Assembly (NCBI GenBank): GCA_951230915.1
Contig: OX579634.1
Coordinates: forward strand, 48,745,570 to 48,809,569
Direction of reading: 5' to 3'
DNA length: 64,000 nt
Source: Antitrichia curtipendula
Lineage: Eukaryota; Streptophyta; Bryopsida; Hypnales; Leucodontaceae
Shown here piece after piece: positions 50,159 through 64,000 of this stretch. Made by a program: the position numbers and the translations under genes. Position 1 is the stretch's first letter; each line of letters starts with the position of its first letter. The notes under the pieces are model-generated. The model was not told the origin of the DNA. It was given only the letters and a program-made list of their open reading frames with translations, and searched no databases.

Positions 50159-50710
50159 AAATGCTTTAAGGTTCTATTGAACTCTTTGGCCTCAAGCTTG
50201 AAACGCTTCCACTCTGCAAATGGTCGTATTTGTAACAATGGTGGAGTTTTATACAATTGGTCAATCCGGAAAAGGGCTCTCAACAAGGAAGCAAAGCAGT
50301 TTGTGACAAAGATCTGGAAACTGGAGCACTTTGAGACATTCATATGAAATCTCAGATAAATATCAATATCCTAGATTTTGAGAATTTTGGAGGTTATTGT
50401 TGACCAACGAAACACCCAGGCACCCATCTGAGCGTTCGAATGTCCGAATTTTCAGCACTTGAATGCCACATTTTGGGCACATTGAAATTCACCAAAACAC
50501 CAAATATGAGTTTGCAAGGAGGCAGGGAACTTATAATATGACATGGGTTAGACATTTTGACTTGAAGCCTCAACTCTTCTGCAAATGCTTGACAACCTTC
50601 AGTTTGCAAAGAATGCTTAAGAAATGATGTTTACGTCCCTGCTGCCAGTTCTAGGTGCTTGAATCTCCAGGTTCAGTTCTTTGGCCTCGGTTTGAAAAGC
50701 ATAAAATTGC
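50159..50710 (-). repeat. Three diverged ~58-bp units with a conserved minus-strand reading
   Basis: Units at 50651-50710, 50550-50607 and 50159-50217 read on the minus strand as FQTEAKELNLEIQAP, FAEELRLQVKMSN and FKLEAKEFNRTLKHLS. The conserved E-A-K-E-L/F pattern suggests coding, possibly a coiled-coil repeat, in frames at 50394-50609 and 50074-50343. No family recognised. Confidence 0.35.
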
Positions 50711-50840
50711 TTGTTCTAGTGCTCCAATTTCCGTTTTTTGGCTCTTACTATCAGTACCAATATCTACTCTCCATGCCAAACCATCAAAGATTGTGAGGAA
50801 TAGGAGAAAATATTGGTGTGACTAATGCATCTAAATTATA

Positions 50841-51527
50841 AGGTAAACCAGCCTATGACAGGCAGAATGACTGATTTGGTATGTTGCCATTAGCAAAATA
50901 AAATCAGATTTTTTTCTAGCAGAGACAACTTTGAGAAATGATTTGGTATGTTGCCATTAGCAAAATAAAATCAGATTTTTTTCTAGCAGAGACAACTTTG
51001 AGAAATGAAAGAAGCAGTTAAAATTCTAGTTTTTGGACAAAGTAGGAATTTGTTATGAATTTTTTAAGTATTTTTCCAAAACAGCCTGTAGACTATCTGA
51101 AATCAATAAAATATGTCTTCATGATGGTCATCTTACCACCTAATGCAGTCTTCAGATTTCCTAACACAACCACAAGAATTTTTAATGTGGCCATCACATA
51201 AAGGAATAATAAAACAACTCTTTAAGATGAGTTTACACTCACAATGTGTAAGTGTCCTATGACAGTCATTACTAATTCTATCACAATCACCTAATGCACT
51301 AATGTGGGCCACTAACCAACCTAATTAAATTGTAGAAGCAAAAATCTGAAATGTGTAAGTGTCCTATGACAGTCATTACTAATTCTATCAAAATCACCTA
51401 ATGCACTAATGTGGGCCACTAACCAACCTAATTAAATTGTAGAAGCAAAAATCTGAAATGGACTGTAATGGGGGGGTTATGTAGATGTCTGCATTAGACA
51501 GTTGGCCTGTCATAGGCTGGTTGACCT
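50841..51527. mobile_element. TA-flanked MITE, AGGTAAACCAGCC ends (687 bp), with internal tandem duplications
   Basis: The left end AGGTAAACCAGCCTATGACA is matched in inverted orientation by the right end GTCATAGGCTGGTTGACCT, with one mismatch; TA flanks at 50839-50840 and 51528-51529. Inside, 67 bp (50874-50940) are repeated exactly at 50941-51007, and 107 bp (51244-51350) are repeated at 51351-51457 with one difference. Largest of the four family members; non-coding. Confidence 0.7.
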
Positions 51528-51736
51528 TAGTGAGACTTCAAGAGACAAACAATAGCGGCAAGATTTGAGAGAATTTTTTTGAGTATTAGCAAGATCAACA
51601 GCTATCTCTCATGATATAAAGAGTTATTGTAGTCACTGATATTTTGATAAAGCTGCTTATTGTGATATCAATGTTTGGTAGTTCAAGTGATATTTTGATA
51701 AGTCCTTCACTGAGAAAAATCGACCATACAATTGGA

Positions 51737-52048
51737 ACGTAAACCACTCCTGGGAAATGTCCCATTCAATCGGCGGGAAGCTTCTGTGCCGTAATCCCCG
51801 ATTACGCGGGCAAAACCGCGTAATCGGGGATTACGGATTTTTCATCCGGTTCTGCGTTTTCATCCCATTTTCATTGCGATTTTGTCGTGATTTACGTCGG
51901 GCAATACCCTTATTGTCGGGCATTGCGCCAAATAATCAACCCTCCTCGTCGGGCTCCGCCCTCCTCGTCGGGCTCCGCCCTCCTCGTCGGCCGATTATTT
52001 GGCGCAATGCCCTCCTCTACGGGCATTGCCCTATACGTAAACCACTCC
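51737..52048. repeat. GC-rich double-palindrome insert between 14-bp direct repeats
   Basis: ACGTAAACCACTCC occurs at 51737-51750 and again at 52035-52048, bracketing about 284 bases of foreign-looking GC-rich DNA. First palindrome: 21-base perfect arms 51789-51809 and 51816-51836 around a GCAAAA loop. Second: 20-base perfect arms 51918-51937 and 51993-52012, with outer near-perfect arms 51899-51909 and 52021-52031, enclosing 2.6 copies of a 19-bp unit (CCTCCTCGTCGGGCTCCGC, 51941-51990). No protein or known RNA is apparent. Confidence 0.75.
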
Positions 52049-52257
52049 ATTGAGAGGCTTCACTAATGTGAGGCATCTTTTTAAATAAGCGTGATATGTC
52101 ACATGTATGCTGTGGAGATTTGGACCAATTTCATGTCGATTATTTTTTGTAATATATCTGATATTGTAAAGATATCTGATATTGTTATATTTTTTTTCAG
52201 TGTAAGTTCAACCTTTCATAACAATGACAAAACGTTCATGGAGCAAGCCACTGCATA

Positions 52258-52415
52258 AGGTAAGCTACCCCCATTCCACATCAAATGGGAGCAAGCCCAT
52301 TGTGGACTAAATTATTTTAGTGTTGTACATTTTAGAATTTGAATGTACACCACTAACATAATTTAGCCCACAATGGGCTTGCTCCCATTGGTTCTAGAAT
52401 GGGGGTAGTTTACCT
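52258..52415. mobile_element. TA-flanked foldback MITE, AGGTAAGCTACCCCC ends (158 bp)
   Basis: Starts AGGTAAGCTACCCCCATTCC and ends TGGGGGTAGTTTACCT region; arms of nearly 50 bases (including GGGAGCAAGCCCATTGTGG and its complement) leave a short AT-rich centre. TA at 52256-52257 and 52416-52417. Shares the AGGTRA outer motif with the elements at 39415, 46128 and 50841, but the inner sequence differs. Confidence 0.65.
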
Positions 52416-52417
52416 TA

Positions 52418-54202
52418 TACCAGGAACATGGATTAGCCCCATGGCTAAACTGCAAGGAATTTTGATAGTATTCTTAGCCCTTGTTAAAATTCTTTAGAAT
52501 TAGAAGAAAGATGAGAGATTTGAAAATCTATTTATCATTGTAAATTGACTATATTGTAAATGCATTGTTCAAGTCAACTATATTTTTGTTGAGTGATCAT
52601 GCTTTCTCTGCCACCTTTTACTAAAATGGAGCCCTTTTGACTCCATGATAAATAATTTTCCATGACATGGTATTCCTCAAGCTAAAGCCCAAATGATCAA
52701 TGTTATGGGTCTTTGATTGATGACAATGTTGCATAGCATGCTCTACATTTTGCCTACATGACTCCAATGCTTTGAGTGGTTGAGATGATACCAGCATTCA
52801 AATGCATGCTAGCAATGTGGCCATGTTTCATCCTCAAATCATTTGTTAGATGTCTTTGTGAACTAGCTACATTGCATATGCATTTTTCACGACATTTTTG
52901 TTGAGTAGTCATATTTTATCTATACCTTTTATTAAAATGGAATCTTTTGGACCACAATCTACAACTTCATAATAACCACTCTCCTAGGACATATTATTTG
53001 GGAAGAAATCCAAATGTTGAAAAATATGTGTCTCTGATGGATGAAAATGTGGAGCCTTGTGATACATTTTCTTATTATACTTAGTTGTAGTGTTTGATAA
53101 TCTATATTTTTCAACAATCATTTCTTATGTATTTAATGTCAAAGACTTCATGAATATTCAAATGTCAAAATTTTATTTTCTGTTTGGCACTCTGCATTTA
53201 TGACCAGTCATTTTTTCTATCCAATGTCAAAAGCTTTATGTATATTTGAATGTCAAATACTTATTCATGAGTAAGAATAAAATATTCTTACTTTGTACAA
53301 CAACGCTAGTTTGTGAGCCTAAAAAGGTGATTGCAAGAAAGATCGATTGTTTTTTTGTAGTGTTTTGCCAAAACTGCATTTTTTGTGCTCAGGACTATGA
53401 GATTAATGCAAGTTGACTACCACGCATCATTGTGGTTTTGGACTTCATTGAAGTTTTAATTCTAATTTTTATTTTTATTAATGTGATCTATTGCCATTGC
53501 ATTTACAAGGTTGCATCCAAAAGGAAATGGAATTCATCTTTTGGATTTAGAAGGGCCTCATATATTTTGTTCACAACATCACTTCGTCAAAATTTGACTT
53601 TTGGTACTGAGATGCCAAATGAGGGCTCAGAATTATGGCGCAATCTTCTATGGATAAGTGATGAAAGAATTCAAACACATAGAAGTTTCAATACATATTC
53701 AAAATTTAGGCTACGTACTTCTTAAATGGTCTCCACAAAAATTCAATGAGATACAAATTGTTCCAACTAGCAGCTGCCAAAACGGAGCATTTGCCACCAG
53801 AGGCTTTCTTTTAGGGGAGCCCAATCATTTTGTTTTGTTTTTAAATTCAAAAATTTCAATTTGTTTTTTAGTTTTGGATGGGGACCCTCAGATCTCCATT
53901 GAGATTCAAATTATTTCAACCAAATGCTACCGAGACGGGGGCTTTGCTATTGAAGGCTTCCTTTTAGGGGAGCCCAATCGCATTTTTTTATATTCAAGAA
54001 TTCTACTAAGAAGTCCAATAGTGAGTCATCATATAGTGATGAGACCTCTACATCCAAATCTTCTAACATTATTCTTCACAAAGATACTCTATGAATCCTG
54101 TTTACTATATTCTCATATAATTGTGATGTATTTTGAGGGCATTATATCTTGCATTTTGCTTTCATCTCAAACTTAAGGAAGGATGATTTTTTAACAGATA
54201 TC
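52418..54202. other. AT-rich DNA, no confident gene
   Basis: A 172-codon plus frame at 53658-54176 is the longest here. It contains two similar stretches (NGAFATRGFLLGEPNHF and DGGFAIEGFLLGEPNRI, about 170 bases apart), which shows an internal DNA duplication, but its composition is otherwise chance-like and no family is recognised. Confidence 0.3.
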
Positions 54203-54480
54203 GTACTGATTCCGTAGCTTCATATCTGCATACTATAATTGTACATATTACGTGTATTTAGACGCACTGAATCAGTGTCGTTAAAAAGTTTTCCAAAAGC
54301 GTACAATTGATGTACTTTAATTATACAAATGTGATATCCAAAATGCACCTTTACTATACTGATAATAGTATAAGAATCATACATTATTGATATTCATTGT
54401 TTTTGCACTGATTCAGTGCGTCCAAATACACGTAATATATACGATTATGGTAAGTAGGTATGAAACCATGGAATCAGTAC
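54203..54480. mobile_element. 278-bp element with ~75-bp inverted ends
   Basis: The left arm 54203-54278 (GTACTGATTCCGTAGCTTCA ... GCACTGAATCAGTG) pairs with the right arm 54406-54480 (CACTGATTCAGTGCGTCC ... GGAATCAGTAC), with several mismatches. The CTGATTC motif occurs at both the outer and the inner edge of each arm. Non-coding. Confidence 0.65.
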
Positions 54481-54902
54481 AATCACTTATACGCAAGTAT
54501 GCAGCCCCCAAGTTTGAGATGTTCCTACACAATATATGTTGGCCTATTTCATAATCACAATGTTTCAAATGCCATAATATTTTATGTTTATAGACTATAA
54601 ATATTAAAAAAACACTATACCACAATCAGAGGTCTACACCCTAAAAATCTCAAAAAATTATGTCCAAAACTAAAGGCTCACAAGCTCTCAGGGTCTTGGG
54701 CTCACACTCCAAGGCTCACAAAATAGTACCCCCGCAACATTGCATTGTTTTGTCCATTAAGAAGTATGATTGTTTTTAGAATAATAATTAACTATTTTTA
54801 TAATAATAATAATTGATAATAGTTGGAATAAAAGTTAGATAATAGATCTACCTCTCTTCTAGTTAAAAACATAGGGTAGGGAGCCCTATTGTTGCGTTGG
54901 CA

Positions 54903-54940
54903 CCTATCTTTGCGCACTAGCTGGACCCTATCTTTGCGCA
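54903..54940 (+). promoter_or_regulatory. Left subterminal repeats, likely transposase-binding sites
   Basis: CCTATCTTTGCGCA occurs at 54903-54916 and 54927-54940, within 70 bases of the left end; the inverted end itself has a degenerate version (CCTATTGTTGCG). The complement recurs near the right end. Repeated subterminal motifs typically bind transposase; that role is inferred. Confidence 0.6.
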
Positions 54941-56277
54941 CCCGTCGGCTGAAATCCTAGTGACCGTTTCAGTTGATTTCAACCTCTTCCTCTTCCTTTG
55001 TGCTTGTCTTTTCATCTTTTGCGCTTGTTTTTCCAGCATTCAAGAGTGGCCTTGTTCACTTGTACGCTTTATTTAGTTGTGCGGCTTTGTTTAGTGATTG
55101 TTTAGTTGATGTAATCAATCAATAAAAGGTTCTGAATGTAAAGGTACTAGAATATTTTTCAACAGGCGTGTGCACACTCGCCCTGCTGTTAGAAGATCTC
55201 TTCCATTGGAGGAAGTTCCGAAGTATCACTAATACTCACAACCAATTGCAAGTTGCGGTTCTGAAGGCAAGACAAGGCCAATATACTATTGATACCGCTC
55301 AATACGATAAGCACGTAAGTACGGAATGAAGGGAAGGAGGTCAGGAGGCTTTATGCATCTGTAATTTATTAGTACTCTCGCTTTTGGGAAGAGACTTTCT
55401 GTAGAGGGGATACAATTTCGTTCTAAACCTGGATGTCGTTAATCTATCTGCTTGGGGTTTTAATGTGCGAGAAGTGTGTGAGAAGTGATAGTGAGCCAAC
55501 TGTGCAGGAGAAATTCTAGAGTGTTATTTTAGAGAGCTTGTTACTGAATAATGTACTTAATGAGGATCTTGTTTTATACAGGGTGATAATTTCGTAGCAG
55601 GCAAGCATCATGGTAAAGACAATAGGAGCCAAGAGATACGCTCCACTACTCTGTTGAGCTTCTAAGAGTATTCACCAGACCGACATTGGTGCCACAAACC
55701 TGGATCTAGATTACTTGAAAAGATGCAGGTTGTCAAGAAGCTGTAAATCAAGTTTGCGTTTAATGATGCAGGATATCTTAGTCTGTCCTAAACCCTAATT
55801 GTGTCGGAAATTTGCATCCATTGGCATGTTTGTTTTCAATTTTCTCTATTTGCGATTGAGGGAAGAGAGAAATGGCATGAATAGAGCTAGTCTAAGCAAA
55901 GTGGTGATTGGAATTAGGGTTTTGATGGCACACTCTGAATCAATTCCAAACTTTGTTACATGATTTTAAGTCATGCAGGCGACGGTCAAGCTTTTCATGA
56001 ATTGTCAATTGGTGACACTTCTTCAAACATCATAAGATGATTCTTTCTGCACGTTCGTTCATGTTTAAAAATTTCTGATATTTTCATTCAAGTTGTGTTT
56101 GTGAAGTTATTAATTGCCATTGGTTGTTCCAATGTTTTTCTTCAATTCCTTTCCTTATTTCCAGAGAGGATAAGGCTGGGGTTCTGTTCCAACAAAAGCT
56201 GATTGTTTTTTCGAACTTGAGTTCTGTTCCAAAAGTTAGCTGAATGCTTTTAAGTTATAAGCTTAACTTGTTTTCAG

Positions 56278-56379
56278 GAGGACCACAAAGTGAATCAAAT
56301 GGTTGCGCAGCGACTTCTCAACAACCTGGACTGTTCTATAGATGTGGAGCGCTTCGATGCTTACAACTGCCACATGCCT
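56278..56379 (+). CDS. Possible upstream exon of the transposase gene
   Basis: TTTTCAG precedes and GTAAGT follows 102 bases that are open in one frame (NQMVAQRLLNNLDCSIDVER). Spliced to an acceptor at 56924 (GTGCAG) it stays in frame with the transposase, giving an alternative N-terminus upstream of the ATG at 56931. No family was recognised for it, so it may equally be a captured exon or an untranslated leader. Confidence 0.35.
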
Positions 56380-56930
56380 GTAAGTTCAGTCTTTTCGCTT
56401 TCATATTTCATTTCTTGTAGTTACAGTATTATTCTTGCTTCGGGTAAGATTATAGTGATTTACCAAGACATAACTATTTGGAGACTACAGAGCAAGATGG
56501 CATGAATGGAATACTTGCATAATACTTCAATAGTGGATACATTCTGCCAAGTTTTTTAGATGATCAAAGTCCATTGCTAACAATTATGTCTTTATTTTGA
56601 TTTTGCAGAAAAATTAAAAACTTTGGTGACAAAACGCTTGGTAATTGGATGACTGATCATCAAATTTTAGTTCCAACATTGACTGTCTTGAGTCTTTTGG
56701 ATAAAAATCATATAGCCTCTTCCAATGGATGCACCTCCATTTTTTTAAGTTGAGGCTAAAATTTTGCTTCAAAAGGTAATTTGATGTTGTCCTTTCATGT
56801 CTACTACTTTGTGAGTGTGTTCTTAATCAAGATTTAAATGAACCTCTTTAACTTGAATGGTTGTGAATATTGTATTATCAAATCTGGTGATGATGAAAAT
56901 GTGTGCATGTGTGAAATTGTGCAGTTAGAC

Positions 56931-58318
56931 ATGGGCTCAGACATTCCGAGATGGGGTTTGACACGTCTTCAAAACACTGAACCTGTTGTTCCGAAGACAA
57001 AGCCTAACCATGGAAAGGTAGGGAGGGCGAAATGGACTGTGGATGCTATGCAGTTAGCATTGGAAGACATTTTAGTAGGGAGAAGGAAGCTGAGAGAGGC
57101 TGCCAGGTACTATTGCATTCCAGAATCTTCTATCAGAGCATGGAAGAGTGGGAAAGTGTCTTAAAAAAAAAGTGGTCCACCCACTGTACTTACAGCAGAG
57201 GAGAAAAATGCATTAGTTGATTGGTGTGAAGAGAGACAAAGAGTGGCTCATTGTGTTTCTTTAACTTTACTTAGATGTAAAGTACAACAGATTTGTGAGG
57301 GTAGAGAAACACCATTCACAAATGGCATCCCGGGAAAGCATTGGTGGAAGTATTTTTGCAAGAGGCATCCTAAACTTGTACTAAGGAGGCCTGAGAGTTT
57401 GGATGTACAGAGAGCCAGGAGCCTATCAAAGGAAGCATGTGATGCTTTTTACAAGTTTTTATAAGAGACTTACTTCAATGGGGGCTATCCACCATCCCGT
57501 ATATGGAATGCAGATGAGACAGGGTTGTTTGCTTCTCAAAAAAATGGGAGTGTCAAAGTAATTGGAGTGAAAGGTTCTAGGAATGTAATGAGTATTACAT
57601 CTGGGAATAGAAAGTGGATGACAGTTATAGTTTGTTCAAATGCTTTGGGCTATTCCATTCCTAGTCTCTATATCTTCACGGGAGTTAGAGTACGAGAGGA
57701 TTATGTGGGTGATTGTGAACAAGGAGCTAAGATGGCCATGCAAGAAAATGGATGGATCACTGAAGAAATCTTCTTGGGCTGGTTAGATCACTTTAAAGAA
57801 TCTGTTCCAGGAGGAGTGTCACAGGAGTACAAACACTTGCTATTAGTTGATGGACACAAGAGTCACATGACACTTGCTGTTGTTACTAAAGCTGCTAGTT
57901 TGGGAGTGGATATAGCAATCTTGCCTCCTCATACTACTCATCGACTCCAACCATTGGATGTTTCTGTGTTCAAGTCTTTTAAGACCAATTTCTCAGTTGT
58001 TCGGGATAGGTTCACAGCCAAAAATCCATCATGGACTAATGGTGATTTCAGCAGAAAGTCCTTAGCAGCTTTAGCTTCTGAGGCACTACAACATGCTCTC
58101 AGCGTAAGCAATATCCAATCTGGTTTTCGAAAGACAGGCATCTATCCATTGAATCCTAAAGCTATGGATTTGGAGCATTTTCCAAGCACTCTGTTTGAAG
58201 AAATTGAAGGTGATAGTTTTTGCTTTGACCTTGAGGAGGAGGATCCTTGTACAAGTTTTAATCTTCTTGAATCATTGCCTGCATCATCCATAACTGCATC
58301 AATTGTGTATCCCTCAAG
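56931..58318 (+). pseudogene. Pogo/DDE_1-family transposase with two in-frame TAA codons
   Basis: One frame runs 463 codons from ATG 56931 (the frame is open back to 56838). Order of parts: a linker; a Psq-type helix-turn-helix (MQLALEDILVGRRKLREAAR, YCIPESSIRAWKSGK); a CENP-B/Tc5-like second HTH (GIPGKHWWKYFCKRHPKLVL); and the DDE_1 catalytic core. The three catalytic aspartates are at 57513-57515 (WNADETG), 57849-57851 (LLVDGHKSHM) and 57957-57959 (RLQPLDVSVFKSFK), with 35 residues between the last two. It would cut and rejoin DNA at TA targets in the nucleus. TAA at 57162-57164 (after the Psq helix) and TAA at 57462-57464 interrupt otherwise conserved sequence, so a full-length product is not expected from this copy. 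Translated alone the frame ends at a TAA (58320-58322) that overlaps a GTAACA donor, so splicing at 58318 removes it and leads in frame into the protease. Confidence 0.75.
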
Positions 58319-58438
58319 GTAACAATCTTGACCTTCTTTTTTGTAGTTGATCATTTTAATGTTTTTTTAATAATAAATGATCAATTCAATGGTTTGTCAA
58401 TTAATAATATTGGACTAAGCTTGTTTATTTTTTTCTAG

Positions 58439-61874
<3,436 letters not shown>

Positions 61875-62300
61875 GGAGCAGTTTCAATCACTTTGTAATA
61901 ACTTTTGTAGTGCTTTTGAATTGCAATTTTGTCTTGAATTTGAGAATTTCAGGTGGTTTGTATGGTTGTTGCTGTGGCGTGATTCACAACTATTTGCACT
62001 TGGTTCTTTGTTCGTTCACCTGCTTCAATGGAGTTTGAGCTTTATTGTAAGTTAGAAATTGTAACTTATTGTATAGAAATTGATACCGTTCCTTTTGGAA
62101 TATAAGGATTCAGTTGTAAGGGTGCAATAAGGTTGATGATTTAGACAGGTCCAAGTTAACGCTCCAAATGCAGGAATCAAAATGGGATGGAGATTTGGTA
62201 GTAACTATGCCTGTACAATCAAAACTTGTTCAGTTGCAAAATTTATAAGCCTTCAATCTTGTCTTTTCATGCCTTCTATCTTGTCTTTTTATATAAATGC

Positions 62301-62380
62301 GTGCGCAATATTAGGTTCCAGTGCGCAATGAGGGTGCGCAAAGATAGGGTCGGATGCACAAGATGGTGCACAAAGATAGG
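62301..62380 (-). promoter_or_regulatory. Right subterminal repeats
   Basis: TGCGCAAAGATAGG (62335-62348) and TGCACAAAGATAGG (62367-62380) complement the left-end repeats; looser versions (GTGCGCAATATTAGG, GTGCGCAATGAGGG, TGCACAAGATGG) fill the gaps, giving about five sites. They lie about 210 bases from the right end, farther in than on the left. Confidence 0.6.
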
Positions 62381-62590
62381 GTCCACGGCCATTGGAATCA
62401 CAAAATGACATCCATGTGTTCCTTCACTTTTTTTGGTGAAAAGAAACGCTAAAATTCAATTTTGTAAATTGACTTGTAAAGTAAATTTATTTATCTTGGT
62501 GGGTTTGAGATTTCAACTGGTTTGATTGCATGATATTCAAGCTACACATTCCCGAATGTTAAATGCGCAATGATTAGGCTCCCTACCCTA

Positions 62591-64000
62591 TATTCTCAAT
62601 GAAGCCCATTTCTAAGAAGTAACAATCAAACATCATACTTGGAGAGCATGGTTGTATCTACTATTGGTACATCCAATGTTGCTTGAGACATTCATAAATA
62701 TGATGGCTTGGTGCAATTGAGATGACAAAAGCATTTCATTGCATGCTAAAATCCTTTAGTGTTGTTGTGAAAATAACTAATTTAAGACATTCAAGTTACT
62801 AAGATTGACCTCTAGATTCATTGCTTTAATTCTTGATTTGAAGTTCATAAAAATGTACTCTGAACAAGAACTTCTAGAAATAAATGTGGTATTGTTTATT
62901 AATCACATACCTAGATTTTATATTATATTTATATGCTTAGATTTATAATGTTATCACCATTGTTGAATAATTAAATTTCAAATTTTAAATAGAATTCTTT
63001 TTACAATTAACGACATCTGAAATATTGATAATTTCAAAGAATTTTTTTTGGCAATGGACTAGTAATTGTAAAGCTTTGAATATGATTAATACCTTTTAAA
63101 AACTAAAAACTAGGGCTCTCTACTCTCTCCTCTACCCGTGACAACTAATTGAAGTTTCATACTAAAAAATATTCCTCTATTTTTTTAAATCAAATTGGTT
63201 AATAATCAAATGAAAGTTGTTGATAAAGAATTTTGTGGATGAACATGTGGATGATTCAATCCATTTTTGCCCAACTTGCATACATTCTAGAGTGCAAGTT
63301 GTTCTACCAATGAAAAAACAAAAGAAATGGTAGTAGTCATCTAATATTGGTATATCTAATATTGGTATATCTAATGTTGCTTAAGACATTGCAAGTAAAT
63401 CAAATGTGTATTGTTGGATTTAAGTTGAGTTTAAGTTCTTGCAACTTAGCTCATATAACACTAGCACTTAGTCACATACTAGAATCCTTTTGTAGTGTTG
63501 TCAAAAAGATAATTAGGGACATTTGAGTAACCAATAGTGAGCTTGAAGAAATTAAATGATCCTTAAAGGACCTTGCAAGCCCAATGGCATTTTCAAAGTC
63601 AAACATGAATTTTTATATAGTTCTTGATTTGAAGTGTTTAAAAAATGTATCTCTAATAATCTACTTTTTATTCCATTTTAATTTTTTCAAAATTATTAAA
63701 ACTGTAATTTTCGTGACACTTTGAAGATAGCATCTTGAAAGCTCAAAATACACCATCTTGAACTTTTTCTATTGAATTTCTCTTGTTGTAAATTCAAGGA
63801 GTACATCAATTACACCATGATGTTTATCACAATTATTTATATTTTTTTTTTAAATTTCATACTATTTTAAGCATTTTGATAATAACTATATTTTTTACAA
63901 AAAAATATTTTTAAAATCATATAAATTTTATTTTTATTTTTTTACTTATGAAAAATGAGATCAAATTCTAGACATATATTACTACATGTATAGGTATCAA
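62591..64000. repeat. AT-rich flank with a duplicated ~300-bp block
   Basis: About 62640-62870 and 63340-63650 share, in order, ATTGGTACATCCAATGTTGC/ATTGGTATATCTAATGTTGC, GCTTGAGACATT/GCTTAAGACATT, ATCCTTT-AGTGTTGT and TTCTTGATTTGAAGT words. No coding region seen. Weaker matches occur around 52690-52860. Confidence 0.45.

Noticed and set aside
53658..54176. 172-codon plus frame
   Set aside because: It owes its length partly to an internal duplication; residue use is AT-driven and no family is recognised.
57162..57464. Genetic code change with TAA as sense
   Set aside because: The four TAA sites would need different amino acids (for example tyrosine in CRAL-TRIO, a Lys/Glu-like site in the transposase) and the protease uses TAA as its terminal stop. 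Ordinary nonsense mutation is simpler.

Overview
The window is nuclear DNA of a eukaryote, most likely a land plant and possibly a non-seed (bryophyte-like) one. The grounds are GT-AG introns, very AT-rich intergenic DNA, many short inverted-repeat transposons, a plant-type Sec14-like (CRAL-TRIO) gene remnant, a C2-domain start like those of plant multi-C2 proteins, and a retroelement gag-like frame that resembles plant mobile-domain proteins. The species cannot be fixed from sequence alone. No rRNA, tRNA, CRISPR array or bacterial-style operon was seen.

Layout. 1-2600: a GC-rich island packed with CCGG/TTCCGG, carrying a minus-strand gag/plant-mobile-domain-like frame (one in-frame TAA) behind a TATA box. 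2900-5600: gene fragments on the minus strand, a C2-domain start and four CRAL-TRIO exons broken by one stop. 5600-21000: gene-poor AT-rich DNA holding members of a TTAA-bounded inverted-repeat family (near 8.1, 9.6-10.9, 14.3-15.0 and 18.8-20.3 kb), a 170-bp foldback element and a GC-rich hairpin. 21000-39000: mixed composition with many short coding-like frames, a degenerate dispersed repeat of about 150 bp, and no confident gene. 39000-54500: AT-rich again, with several small inverted-repeat elements (a TA-flanked family with AGGTRAACC-like ends, one with 29-bp perfect ends, one with about 75-bp ends, more TTAA elements) and a GC-rich double palindrome flanked by 14-bp direct repeats.

54874-62588: the centrepiece, a 7.7-kb TA-flanked DNA transposon. 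It encodes a pogo/DDE_1-type transposase (Psq-like HTH, CENP-B-like HTH, DDD catalytic core) that can be spliced in frame to a complete Ulp1/SENP-type SUMO protease with an intact His-Asp-Gln-Cys set. Predicted exons join without a frame break into about 870 codons. The transposase half carries two in-frame TAA codons; the protease half is open. The element has subterminal TGCGCAAAGATAGG repeats, and one intron holds about 304 uninterrupted copies of TTTA.

How the parts relate: almost everything recognisable is mobile or broken. The only clearly intact catalytic domain is the transposon-borne protease. The rest is best read as a transposon graveyard with host gene fragments.
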